DNA of 40,964 nucleotides. Origin: Rhodospirillales bacterium (GTDB lineage Bacteria; Pseudomonadota; Alphaproteobacteria; Rhodospirillales; Magnetospirillaceae). Shown here in pieces: positions 34,124 through 40,964 of the stretch. Both the position numbers and the translations under genes were made by a program. The notes under the pieces were generated by a model. That model saw nothing but the letters and a program-made list of their open reading frames with translations, ran no database searches and was not told the origin of the DNA. How positions within the stretch are numbered: position 1 is the stretch's first letter; each line of letters starts with the position of its first letter. Location: the NCBI GenBank assembly GCA_014380005.1, contig JACMKT010000156.1, positions 1 through 40,964 of the forward strand, in the 5' to 3' direction.

Positions 34124-34386
34124 TCGTGGCCGTGATCGTCCAGATCATCCACCGGGTGCTGATGCTCATGCGGTTTCCACGAATGCTTGGAATCTGCGTG
34201 GGAATGACCGTGAGCCTCGTCCTCGCCATGGTCGTGGGGATGGCTGTGCTGGTGCAGATGCTCATGGGCATGGGTGTGGGCATGACCATGGGTGTGCACC
34301 ATGTCACCATGGCAATGTTCGTGGCTGTGCACATGGGTGTGTTCATGGGCATGGCCGTGCTTATGGCCGTGAGAGTGGCTATGCAT
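34117..34386 (-). CDS. Histidine-rich metal-binding protein, last gene of the ECF metal-uptake operon
   Basis: 89 residues starting MHSHSHGHKHGHAHEH, of which 35 are His (39%) and only one Cys. The start ATG is inside the last codons of cbiO (8-base overlap with its TAG). Nearly every second residue is His over the first 55, then His-Asp-Glu to the end (HGHDH). Such strings bind nickel, cobalt or zinc with moderate affinity and high capacity. No signal peptide, so it is cytoplasmic. It is most likely a storage or delivery protein for the metal brought in by the upstream transporter. The sequence is low complexity, so homology by eye is not possible, but the operon position is firm. Confidence 0.85.
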   Translation of the reverse strand: MHSHSHGHKHGHAHEHTHVHSHEHCHGDMVHTHGHAHTHAHEHLHQHSHPHDHGEDEAHGHSHADSKHSWKPHEHQHPVDDLDDHGHDH

Positions 34387-35029
34387 CGGACGTCTCCACC
34401 CGGCCATTGGCCAGCACCACCCGCCGGGTCGCCAGCCGATCCACCAGATCCTGGTCATGGGAGATGATCACCATGGCCTGGGGCAACCCGGCCAGGATGC
34501 CCAGCAGACGTTCGCGCGCCGCCTCGTCCAGGGCGTTGGAGGGTTCGTCCAGCAACAGCACCTCCGGCTCCATGGCGAGCACGGCAGCCAGGGTGACCAG
34601 CCGCTTCTGCCCGCCCGACAGCTTGTGGGTGACGCGGTCCTCGAAGCCGCTCAGGCCGATTCGGGCCAGGGTCTGAGTCACCAGCGCCCGCGCCTCTGCC
34701 CGGCTGCGGCCCAGATTGAGCGGCCCGAACGCCACGTCCTCGCCCACCGTGGGGCAGAACAACTGGTCGTCGGGGTCCTGGAACAGCAGACCGGCGCGGG
34801 CGCGCACATCGTGGAAATCCGTTTCCTTACGGCGTTCGGCGCCAAAGGCGGTGACCATTCCGGCTTGGGGAATCAGCAACCCCACCATCACATGCAACAG
34901 CGTGGTCTTGCCGGCGCCGTTGCCACCCAGCAGGGCCACCCGCTCACCCGCTTTGACGGTGAAGTTCAGCCCGTCCAGCACGGGATGGGCGGGATCATAG
35001 GCGAAGCGGATGTTGTCCAGGGTGATCAT
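34379..35029 (-). CDS. cbiO: ECF transporter ATPase CbiO/NikO
   Basis: 216 residues from the ATG overlapping the cbiQ stop (ATGA); the longer open frame is discarded because it reads back into cbiQ. Walker A GGNGAGKTT, Q-loop (LLFQDPDDQLFCPTVGEDVAFGP), signature KLSGGQKRL, Walker B LLLDEPSNALDE and H-loop (ISHDQD) are all present. The DPDDQLF stretch is typical of ECF ATPases. It drives metal uptake at the inner-membrane face with CbiQ. The last codons carry the start of the His-rich gene. Confidence 0.93.
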   Translation of the reverse strand: MITLDNIRFAYDPAHPVLDGLNFTVKAGERVALLGGNGAGKTTLLHVMVGLLIPQAGMVTAFGAERRKETDFHDVRARAGLLFQDPDDQLFCPTVGEDVAFGPLNLGRSRAEARALVTQTLARIGLSGFEDRVTHKLSGGQKRLVTLAAVLAMEPEVLLLDEPSNALDEAARERLLGILAGLPQAMVIISHDQDLVDRLATRRVVLANGRVETSDA

Positions 35030-35793
35030 GACAAATCCAATGCCAGCATAAGCGCCAGGGACGCCAATTGGGCGGCGCCGAAGCCCCAATCCAGCCAGCC
35101 GGCGCGGCTGTCGTCGCACAGATGGAAACGCCCGGTGAAGCCGCGGCAGCGCATGGCGGCGTGGATACGTTCCGACCGTTCCAGGCTCATGACCAGCAGC
35201 ATGCCCACCAGCCAGCCCATGGCGCGCCAGCTATGGACCGAGCTGTGCAGGCGGAAAGCGCGTGCCCGCATGGCAAGGCGCAGGCGGGAATATTCCTGAT
35301 GCAGCACGGCGATGTAGCGGGTGGTGAACAGGAACAAAGCGACGAAGCGTTCGGGCACGCCCAACCGCCCCAGGGCATGGCCCAACGCCACCACCTCCAT
35401 GGAGCCCAGCAAGGCCAGCATGGCGAGCGTCACCGCATTGGCCTTCAGCAGGATCACCACCGCCTGACGGGCGCCCTCGGCGGAAGCGGGCGTGCCGAAC
35501 AGGTCGAACAGGGCGGTGCCGGGCACGGTGAAGGGCAGCATGACCAGCACCACCACCATGAAGCCGTCCAGGGCCAGCAGCCGCTTCAACGTGGGAATAA
35601 GGGCCAGCCGGGCCAGAAACGCCACCATTACCGCCACCGCCAATGCCGCCCCCAGCGCCGCCAGCCCCTGGGCCGCCACCACCGCCAGGGCGAACAGCAA
35701 TGCGCCCATCACCCGGCTGCGCGGGTCCAGCCGGGCCACCAGCGAGGCACGGGGTTCGGGCAGCGGCGTGGGCTCGCGATACAGCACACTCAT
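35026..35793 (-). CDS. cbiQ: ECF transporter transmembrane coupling protein CbiQ/NikQ
   Basis: 255 residues with about five or six hydrophobic helices. It includes the ECF-T signature with two Ala-Arg-Gly-like coupling helices: MRARAFRL and MRCRGFTG. These bind the ATPases. Downstream are LFTTRYIAVL and HSWRAMGWLVG. Start at an ATG that overlaps the stop of the NikL-like gene (ATGA). It carries movement from CbiO to the substrate-binding CbiM. Only one ATPase gene is present, so the ATPase is probably a homodimer. Confidence 0.9.
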   Translation of the reverse strand: MSVLYREPTPLPEPRASLVARLDPRSRVMGALLFALAVVAAQGLAALGAALAVAVMVAFLARLALIPTLKRLLALDGFMVVVLVMLPFTVPGTALFDLFGTPASAEGARQAVVILLKANAVTLAMLALLGSMEVVALGHALGRLGVPERFVALFLFTTRYIAVLHQEYSRLRLAMRARAFRLHSSVHSWRAMGWLVGMLLVMSLERSERIHAAMRCRGFTGRFHLCDDSRAGWLDWGFGAAQLASLALMLALDLS

Positions 35794-36257
35794 GTCTTGC
35801 CCCCGCGCCGTGAGGCGATCCAGGCGGCGATGCCGAACAGGCCGAAGATGGTGCCGATGCCGCCCATGATGTCGCTGAAGCGGGCGCGTTCCTCCATGGC
35901 GTCGATCTGCAGCCGCAGGGGCCGGATTTGCCGCGCCACCGCCGCTTCCACATCATTGGTGGGGGGCTCAATCACCGCCGCCTTGGTGGAAGCCGCATGG
36001 CCGTCGCCGCCATCTACAGAGATCACCGCATGGGCCGGCGCGGTGACACGGAAATTGCCCGCCGCATCGGTGCGGAAACGGGCGGTCTCGCTGCCGTCCA
36101 CCACCACCACGCCTTCGATCTGCGCCGCCGGCCCGCCGCCGGCGAAATAGGCGGTGCCCACCATGTCGCCACCCTCTTGGGTGACGAACAGCTTCAGCTT
36201 ATGGGCGCTGGCAGGACCAGCCCACAGCAGCAGGGCAACGAATAGGGCGCGCATCAT
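35790..36257 (-). CDS. NikL-like periplasmic/transmembrane component
   Basis: 155 residues from the first of two adjacent ATGs (overlapping the cbiM stop as ATGATG). A signal-type segment (1-17) is cleaved after ASA, leaving a mature N-terminal His (HKLKLFV). Next comes a beta-rich domain (about 20-95), a helix (about 102-125), and a C-terminal membrane helix (about 131-148) with a basic tail. This two-helix layout with a periplasmic domain fits NikL, the extra component of some Ni-type ECF importers in place of CbiN. It lies between cbiM and cbiQ, the usual position of that component. Confidence 0.7.
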   Translation of the reverse strand: MMRALFVALLLWAGPASAHKLKLFVTQEGGDMVGTAYFAGGGPAAQIEGVVVVDGSETARFRTDAAGNFRVTAPAHAVISVDGGDGHAASTKAAVIEPPTNDVEAAVARQIRPLRLQIDAMEERARFSDIMGGIGTIFGLFGIAAWIASRRGGKT

Positions 36258-36853
36258 GACAGCAGCTCCGGCTTGACCCGGGCGATCAATCCCATGGCGG
36301 CGGCGGTGAACACCGCCTCCACCACCATGACCGGCACATAAGACAGCAGCACCAGATTGGTGGCAGGCAGGAATTCGCGCCCGGATAGGCCCAAGGACGC
36401 GGCCACCATAATCGCCGTCAGCGCCACCGCCAGACCGCCCGCCGCCGCCCCCAACACCGCCGTGCGGCGCGGACAGCCGGGGCGCCACAGGACGCGGAAG
36501 ACGATCCCCACCACCAATGCCGGCACCGCCATGTTCATGGCGTTGACCCCCAGCACCACCAGCCCGCCAAAGCCGAACAGCATGGCTTGCAGCAGCAGCC
36601 CCACCACGATGGCCGGATAGGCCGCCGCCCCCAGCACCACCCCCATCAGCCCGTTGAGGATCAGATGCACCGAGGAAAACCCGGCGGGCAGATGCACCAG
36701 GGAGGCGACGAAAAACACCGCCGACAACACCGCCGCCTTGGGCACGCGCTCAGGCGTCAGGCTGCGCAGCCCCAGCCCAATGCCGCCCAGACTGACCACC
36801 ATGCCGGCGGCCAGAACGGGGACTGAGAGGATGCCGTCGGGGATATGGGCCAC
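36254..36853 (-). CDS. cbiM: ECF substrate-binding protein CbiM/NikM
   Basis: 199 residues with six or seven hydrophobic helices. The start is a GTG at 36853 adjoining the upstream TAA. The N-terminus reads MAHIPDG. In known CbiM/NikM proteins it is M-H-I/S-P-D/E-G and the metal is held by the free amine, His2 and a later His. Here an Ala is inserted, so removal of the initiator Met would restore His at position 2. The second ligand region SSVHLILNGLMG (His63) is present. It binds Ni(II) or Co(II) for the CbiQO module. I favour nickel because of the NikK/NikL-like neighbours. Confidence 0.92.
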   Translation of the reverse strand: MAHIPDGILSVPVLAAGMVVSLGGIGLGLRSLTPERVPKAAVLSAVFFVASLVHLPAGFSSVHLILNGLMGVVLGAAAYPAIVVGLLLQAMLFGFGGLVVLGVNAMNMAVPALVVGIVFRVLWRPGCPRRTAVLGAAAGGLAVALTAIMVAASLGLSGREFLPATNLVLLSYVPVMVVEAVFTAAAMGLIARVKPELLS

Positions 36854-37624
36854 TTACTTCATGTCCTGAGTCTTGACCCACATGACCGCGCCCAGCTCCA
36901 CCGGAGCCGGCTTGCCGTTGGGGCCGGGCCGGGGCGCGCCCTCGGTCAGGGCGGCGAAGCCCCACCAGCCGGCGCGCGGCATGGTGAAGCTGAACTGGCC
37001 GGCGCCGTCGGTTTTGATGATCTGGGTGACGAACGGATCGCTGGGGGCGGTGACGCTGCCGTCATTGCGCCACTCCACCTCCATAAGGGTAAACGGCAAC
37101 GGCTTGCCGTTCTTGCGCACGATGCCGCGGAACTGGCTGCCGGTCCACAGGCCGTAGGGTCGCACCAGGGGTTCGATCTCCACTGGCAGGCCGACCATCT
37201 GATCCCAGCCGGTGCCGGCGCCGAAATCCACCACCACCTTGGCAAGCTGGACGATGTATTTGCCCTCGGCGGCTTCCCAATAGGGCGCCGGTTCCACGAA
37301 GAACACGTAATCGCCGGGGGCATTCGCCTTGGTGGCGGCCTCGAACGCGGTCTTGCCGTCGCGCTTCACCGGGGTCAACACCCCCTTCAGATCCTGCACC
37401 TTGCCGCCCGCCATCACGCCGAAGCGCACCGGCGGTGCCATCTCCATCACCGGACCACGTTCCATGGGGTGGGTAAAGGACAGCGCCAGCCTGATCATGC
37501 GGTCGCCATTGTCGGCCAGAATGTCCGCCGCCGGGATGATCTCCTGGAAATGGGCTCGGGCGAGACTAGGGGCCAGGGTGGGCATCAACAGGACAGCGGC
37601 AGCGGCAAGCAAGCGGCGGAGCAT
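36854..37624 (-). CDS. DUF4198 / NikK-like periplasmic protein
   Basis: 256 residues with a signal peptide (1-24) whose likely cleavage after ARA leaves His at the mature N-terminus (HFQEIIPAAD). The rest is beta-rich: an FTHPMERGPVMEMAPP stretch with His and Met, YVFFVEPAPYWEAAEGKYI, and a C-terminal FAALTEGAPRPGP...MWVKTQDMK region. DUF4198 proteins accompany Ni/Co ECF systems, and NikK is one such. It is probably a periplasmic metal-binding partner of CbiM. The stop directly abuts the cbiM start, so it is the first gene of the operon. AGGA lies 8 bases before its ATG. Confidence 0.8.
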   Translation of the reverse strand: MLRRLLAAAAVLLMPTLAPSLARAHFQEIIPAADILADNGDRMIRLALSFTHPMERGPVMEMAPPVRFGVMAGGKVQDLKGVLTPVKRDGKTAFEAATKANAPGDYVFFVEPAPYWEAAEGKYIVQLAKVVVDFGAGTGWDQMVGLPVEIEPLVRPYGLWTGSQFRGIVRKNGKPLPFTLMEVEWRNDGSVTAPSDPFVTQIIKTDGAGQFSFTMPRAGWWGFAALTEGAPRPGPNGKPAPVELGAVMWVKTQDMK

Positions 37625-37643
37625 GGGGGCAATCCTGGTTTGG

Positions 37644-37694
37644 GATTATGCGACTGGCTTGTTCAAGTCTCAGGCCGAAAAGATTATGCGACTG
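37644..37694 (-). promoter_or_regulatory. 13-bp direct repeat upstream of the metal-uptake operon
   Basis: GATTATGCGACTG occurs twice exactly, at 37644-37656 and 37682-37694, 38 bp apart start to start. On the operon strand each reads CAGTCGCATAATC and contains a CATAAT hexamer that could serve as a -10. The near copy lies about 20 bases from the operon ATG. It may be a metalloregulator operator or a promoter repeat; it is unlike the E. coli NikR site. No B12 or NiCo riboswitch element was recognised. Confidence 0.5.
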
Positions 37695-37772
37695 CGTGTG
37701 ATCTCTGCCCGCAGCTTACGCGGAGCAACCCCAGGTGCCAATGACGAACATCCGGGAGCAACACAGTTTATG

Positions 37773-37875
37773 TGTCATTTCGAACGACCGCAGGGCGGAG
37801 AAATCTCGCTTCCGCGCTGACGATTTTTCCACTGAGACGAGATTTCTCCTCAGCTTCGCTTCGTCCGAAATGACA
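37773..37875. repeat. Palindromic repeat (family D) between the nik-like operon and pgi
   Basis: Arms 37773-37808 and 37838-37875 are inverted near-copies that begin TGTCATTTCGAACGA and end in TCGTCCGAAATGACA, with a GAGAAATCTCG/CGAGATTTCTC core. It is an intergenic REP-type element. The 365-base gap from 37625 to 37989 also holds the direct repeat; no gene is seen, but pgi and the operon must each have a promoter there. Confidence 0.75.
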
Positions 37876-37989
37876 ACAGCCACACCATGACACCTTCATG
37901 ACCACATTCCCCCTTATCCGGTAGGGGGATGGTCGGGTGCCGTTGCCTCTGCTAGAGTCGATATCAAAGAATATCGGGAGTAACCGGCC

Positions 37990-39612
37990 ATGGCGCATCC
38001 GACCCAATTGCCCGCTTGGCGGGCGCTTGAAGCCCACGCGGCGGGGATGGAACCGGTGCAGATGCGCGACATGTTCGCGCGCGATTTGGGGCGCTTCCAG
38101 GCGTTCTCGCTGCAATTGGGCGATCTGCTGCTGGATTATTCCAAGAACCGCGTGGCCCACGAGACCATGGCCTTGCTGACCGACCTCGCCCGCCAGTCCG
38201 GGCTGGAGGAATGGCGCGACAAGATGTTCGGCGGCGCCGCCATCAACACCACCGAGCAGCGCGCCGTGCTGCATGTGGCGCTGCGCAACCGCTCCAACCG
38301 CCCGGTGATGGTGGACGGTCATGACGTCATGCCGGCCATCAATGCCGTGCTGGCGAAGATGAAGGATTTCTCGGACCGGGTGCGCAGCGGCCAGTGGAAA
38401 GGCGCCACCGGAAAACGCATGGCCACCGTGGTCAATATCGGCATCGGCGGCTCCGATCTGGGCCCGGTCATGGTGACCGAGGCGTTGAAGCCCTATCAGC
38501 AGGACGGCTTGGCGGTGCGCTTCGTCTCCAACGTGGACGGCACCCATATGGCCGAGACGCTGAAGCTGTGCGACCCGGAAACCACCCTGTTCATCATCGC
38601 GTCCAAGACCTTCACCACCCAGGAAACCATCGCCAACGCCACCACGGCGAAGGAGTGGCTGGTGGCGAAGCTGGGTGCGGCTTCGGTGCCCCATCACTTC
38701 GCCGCCCTGTCCACCAACGAAAAAGCATGCACCGCCTTCGGCATCGACCCGGCCAACATGTTCGAGTTCTGGGACTGGGTCGGCGGGCGCTATTCCCTGT
38801 GGTCGGCAATCGGCCTGTCCATCGCCATCGCCATCGGCTTCGCCAATTTCGCAGCGCTGCTGGACGGCGCCCACCAGATGGACGAGCATTTCCGCACCGC
38901 GCCCTTAGAGGCCAACATGCCGGTGGTGCTGGGCCTGCTAGGCATCTGGCACAACAACTTCCTGGGCGCCCAGGCCTATGCGGTGCTGCCCTATGACCAA
39001 TATCTGCACCGGCTGCCCGCCTATCTGCAGCAATTGGATATGGAATCCAACGGCAAGGGCACCGCCCGCGACGGCACCCCGGTTAGCTGGCAGACCGGCC
39101 CCATGGTCTTCGGCGAACCCGGCACCAACGGCCAGCATGCCTTCTACCAACTGATCCACCAGGGCACCAAGCCCATCCCCTGCGACTTCCTGGCCGCGGC
39201 CACCACCCACAACCCGGTGGGCGAGCACCATGTCATGCTGCTGGCCAACTTCCTGGCCCAGCCGGAAGCGCTCATGCGCGGCAAGAGTCTGGCCGAGGTC
39301 AAGGCGGAGAACCCGGCCCTGACCGATGCCGACGCCGCCCACCGCGTCTTCACCGGCAACCGCCCCACCAACACCCTGCTGTACAAGACGCTCGACCCGC
39401 ACACCCTGGGCATGCTGATCGCCCTGTACGAGCACAAGGTCTTCGTTCAGGGCATCCTGTGGGACATCAATTCCTTCGACCAATGGGGCGTGGAATTGGG
39501 CAAGCAGCTAGCGAAGAAGATTCTGGGCGAATTGACCAGCGACGACGAGGTCACCAGCCATAACAGCTCGACCAACGGGCTGATCGCGGCGATTAAGGGG
39601 ATGCGGGGGTAG
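37990..39612 (+). CDS. pgi: Glucose-6-phosphate isomerase
   Basis: Interconverts glucose-6-phosphate and fructose-6-phosphate in the cytoplasm. 540 residues, normal length; ATG with GGGAG 9 bases upstream. Signatures seen: [13 protein letters not shown] (substrate phosphate region), [10 protein letters not shown] (Ser/Thr loop), the [13 protein letters not shown] block, and the C-terminal [12 protein letters not shown]. The active-site Lys in that last motif is present. The gene is monocistronic; its 3' side is a palindrome-rich convergent region. Confidence 0.97.
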   Translation: MAHPTQLPAWRALEAHAAGMEPVQMRDMFARDLGRFQAFSLQLGDLLLDYSKNRVAHETMALLTDLARQSGLEEWRDKMFGGAAINTTEQRAVLHVALRNRSNRPVMVDGHDVMPAINAVLAKMKDFSDRVRSGQWKGATGKRMATVVNIGIGGSDLGPVMVTEALKPYQQDGLAVRFVSNVDGTHMAETLKLCDPETTLFIIASKTFTTQETIANATTAKEWLVAKLGAASVPHHFAALSTNEKACTAFGIDPANMFEFWDWVGGRYSLWSAIGLSIAIAIGFANFAALLDGAHQMDEHFRTAPLEANMPVVLGLLGIWHNNFLGAQAYAVLPYDQYLHRLPAYLQQLDMESNGKGTARDGTPVSWQTGPMVFGEPGTNGQHAFYQLIHQGTKPIPCDFLAAATTHNPVGEHHVMLLANFLAQPEALMRGKSLAEVKAENPALTDADAAHRVFTGNRPTNTLLYKTLDPHTLGMLIALYEHKVFVQGILWDINSFDQWGVELGKQLAKKILGELTSDDEVTSHNSSTNGLIAAIKGMRG

Positions 39613-39681
39613 GAGCTTCCATAAGCAGAACCGGGGCTCATGGGAATGCACCATGCCCTTGGCAAAGGCTGGAAGAATTAA

Positions 39682-39760
39682 TGACACGGATGGACACGGA
39701 TCCCCGCTGCGCGGGACACGGATAAGGACCATCCGTGTTTATCCGTGTCCATCCGTGTCA
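39682..39760. repeat. Inverted repeat (family B), ACACGGAT type
   Basis: Left arm from 39682, right arm 39731-39760 (ATCCGTGTTTATCCGTGTCC...). The left arm holds a 14-base insert CCCCGCTGCGCGGG, itself a hairpin. Units are about 9-10 bases, as in the 30385 repeat but with GGAT for GAAT. It lies 70 bases after pgi. Confidence 0.8.
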
Positions 39761-39782
39761 AAATTCTTGGCTGTCCTGCCCC

Positions 39783-39896
39783 CTACTCCTCCGGCACCCA
39801 AGTCAGCGTCGCCCCGCCCTCGCTGCTGCACAACTCCGACAGCTTGGCCGCCAACAGGCGTTGCGGCACCTGAGCTTGCGGCTGGCTTCCTTTTAT
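39783..39896 (-). pseudogene. Possible C-terminal gene remnant, unidentified
   Basis: On the minus strand an open frame of about 35 codons ends at a TAG (39785-39783) and reads ...PQRLLAAKLSELCSSEGG, then ATLTWVPEE. It starts just after a stop where the family A repeat (39895-39961) begins. It looks like the tail of a protein cut off by the repeat. I cannot name the parent, and it could be chance. Confidence 0.3.
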
Positions 39897-39961
39897 TCAC
39901 CACCAAGGGCGCCAAGGGCACGAAGCTATCTGCCAGGGGGCTAGCTGGGTGCGTGGTGAAT
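39895..39961. repeat. Truncated inverted repeat (family A), fourth copy
   Basis: Left arm ATTCACCACCAAGGGCGCCA... resembles the 5455 copy; the right arm is cut to GTGCGTGGTGAAT. A degenerate element directly next to the possible gene remnant. Confidence 0.6.
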
Positions 39962-40012
39962 CATGCGGTGCCAGATGCGGGCGGTGTCCCCGGAATTCCG
40001 CGATGAAACAAA

Positions 40013-40052
40013 TTTCTCCATGGCTCGCGACGCGAGCCCTCACGCGGAGAAA
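40013..40052. repeat. Nested hairpin in the pgi-dnaJ gap
   Basis: Outer arms TTTCTCC (40013-40019) and GGAGAAA (40046-40052) enclose a perfect 8-bp hairpin GGCTCGCG-A-CGCGAGCC (40022-40038). REP-like and without an associated coding sequence. Confidence 0.6.
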
Positions 40053-40146
40053 CAGCCTTTCAGCCGTGCGTCACCCCGGCCCGGATGCAGCCTGGGCTGC
40101 GGCGGGGCCATCGAATTTCATGGGCCGCGAAAAGCGGCCAGGGACC

Positions 40147-40212
40147 GAAGGGCGGCGCCAGCGTGGGTCGGGCCAGAGCTCCAATAGCCCGACCCGCCGG
40201 CGCCTGCCCTTC
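40147..40212. repeat. Long G/C inverted repeat in the pgi-dnaJ gap
   Basis: Arms 40147-40173 (GAAGGGCGGCGCC...GGGTCGGGC) and 40187-40212 (GCCCGACCC...GCCCTTC) pair over about 24 of 27 positions, with a 13-base loop. It is the strongest stem in the 980-base gap. From 40213 to 40593 I see only a small CAGCAC/GTGCTG hairpin and no gene. Confidence 0.75.
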
Positions 40213-40593
40213 AGCCCCCAGCCGCTATAACCCAGCCAGCACAGCGGTGCTGTGGCGGTGCTGTGGAAATCGCGGAAGATGGGATATAGTGAACGTCAGC
40301 CATTGCCTTGTGTCTCCATCACAGGGTGGTGGTTAGGAGTGGGTCGGTGGTTCGAAGCACCGGCTCACTCCGCTCTGTCCGTCACGGGCGGACACAAGCG
40401 CCATCATGCGCGCTTCCACGTGGTTTATCTACCTGAAATAACAGCGCATTGGCTGCATTCGCAATGACTGTCCTGGGGCGCCCCCTTGTGTCTTGAGCCA
40501 ACGCCACATTAAGACCCGGACGGCCCCAAGGCCACGGAGCCTGCGCGAATGGATCGTTGCCCATGGCGTCGACCGCGCCAGCTAAGACGGTTG

Positions 40594-40964
40594 CTACTCC
40601 GTCAGATCTTTCCACAGCTCCTTCACCTTGGCGAAGAAGCCGTGGCTTTCGGGGCTGTTGTGTTTGCCTTCGCTGGCATCGCTGGCGGCTTCGAACTCGC
40701 GCAGCAATTCCTGCTGGCGCTTGGTCAAATTGACCGGGGTTTCCACGCTGGCCTGGATGAACATGTCGCCGCGGGCGGGGCTGCGCAGGACGCTCATGCC
40801 CTTGGATTTCAAGCGGAACTGGTTGCCCGATTGGGTGCCCGGCGGGATGGTCACCTTGGTCATGGTGCCTTCGATGGTGGGCACGTCGATGGTGCCGCCC
40901 AGGGTGGCGGTGACCATGGGGATGGGGACGCGGCAATAGATGTTGGCGCCGTCGCGCTGGAACA
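40594..40964 (-). CDS. dnaJ: Chaperone DnaJ (3' end only)
   Basis: J-domain co-chaperone of DnaK. Runs off the right edge; about 122 C-terminal residues are present. The visible part is the second half of the substrate-binding C-terminal domain: [29 protein letters not shown], then the conserved [18 protein letters not shown] and the [13 protein letters not shown] strand. It ends in a charged dimerisation tail ([14 protein letters not shown]). J-domain and zinc fingers lie outside. dnaK is expected further right on the same strand. Confidence 0.96.
   Translation of the reverse strand, partial: FQRDGANIYCRVPIPMVTATLGGTIDVPTIEGTMTKVTIPPGTQSGNQFRLKSKGMSVLRSPARGDMFIQASVETPVNLTKRQQELLREFEAASDASEGKHNSPESHGFFAKVKELWKDLTE

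Larger units (their letters stand above)
39613..40593. other. 980-base convergent gap rich in palindromes
   Basis: The longest stretch without a supported gene. Short open frames here have no ribosome-binding site and no recognisable protein character. It contains four palindromic repeats and a possible gene remnant, consistent with a dumping ground for mobile palindromes between pgi and dnaJ. Confidence 0.7.

Noticed and set aside
34044..34352. Met/Thr-rich frame over the His-rich gene
   Set aside because: It is an alternative reading of the CAY-rich repeats; the His-rich frame begins at the cbiO stop and fits the operon.
40342..40364. GGTTCGAA resembling a tRNA T-loop
   Set aside because: No acceptor, D or anticodon arm can be built around it; it is just a short CGGTG/CACCG hairpin.
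1..40964. Magnetosome (mam/mms) genes, given the Magnetospirillum-like character
   Set aside because: No mam or mms protein was recognised; the organism assignment rests only on general similarity.

Overview
The window is a GC-rich, gene-dense stretch of chromosome from an alphaproteobacterium. It most resembles the Rhodospirillales (Magnetospirillum-like). Pointers are heme A synthase (ctaA), an Atm1-type ABC exporter, a type-2 PHB depolymerase as in Rhodospirillum, a CHASE/PAS hybrid kinase, frequent GTG/TTG starts and short intergenic palindromes. The species assignment is inference from protein character. No rRNA, tRNA, CRISPR array, prophage or transposase was found.

Layout. 1-900: end of hrcA, then grpE. 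939-4513 (minus): a tightly packed run of puuD-like amidotransferase, rluB, rsmD and dapB; rluB carries a 15-copy 9-residue tail. 4583-5448 (plus): tadA and a CMD-family protein. 5578-8252 (minus): DUF6165 and two GT9 glycosyltransferases. 8485-10577 (plus): creA and a 538-residue protein of unknown function. 10658-16325 (minus): ccdAB toxin-antitoxin, PHB depolymerase, enoyl-CoA hydratase, a small secreted protein, mutM and ubiD. 16469-22798 (plus): GAF/HD-GYP phosphodiesterase, a coupled small membrane protein, ctaA, an M23 peptidase, two tiny overlapping ORFs, pmbA and a VOC protein. 22973-24829 (minus): Atm1-like exporter. 24908-27529 (plus): a receiver/pentapeptide-repeat fusion and a membrane-anchored Asp-nucleophile alpha/beta hydrolase. 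27758-28378 (minus): GST. 28514-30377 (plus): M17 aminopeptidase and MarR. 30496-34014 (minus): DUF4136 lipoprotein and a hybrid sensor kinase. 34117-37624 (minus): a six-gene energy-coupling-factor nickel/cobalt uptake operon. 37990-39612 (plus): pgi. 39613-40593: a palindrome-rich stretch without a convincing gene. 40594-40964 (minus): 3' end of dnaJ.

The most distinctive system is the ECF-type metal-uptake operon at 34117-37624. It comprises a DUF4198/NikK-like periplasmic protein, CbiM/NikM, a NikL-like two-helix protein, CbiQ, CbiO and an 89-residue protein that is 39% histidine. Its genes overlap by 4-8 bases or abut. The first three proteins are all predicted to expose a His at or next to the mature N-terminus, and the last is a histidine-rich metal buffer whose start lies inside the cbiO stop region.

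A second pattern is architectural. Every one of the seven convergent gene junctions carries one or more inverted repeats. Several belong to families whose arms are themselves built of about 9-11-nt repeated units. These look like mobile palindromic elements that double as bidirectional terminators.
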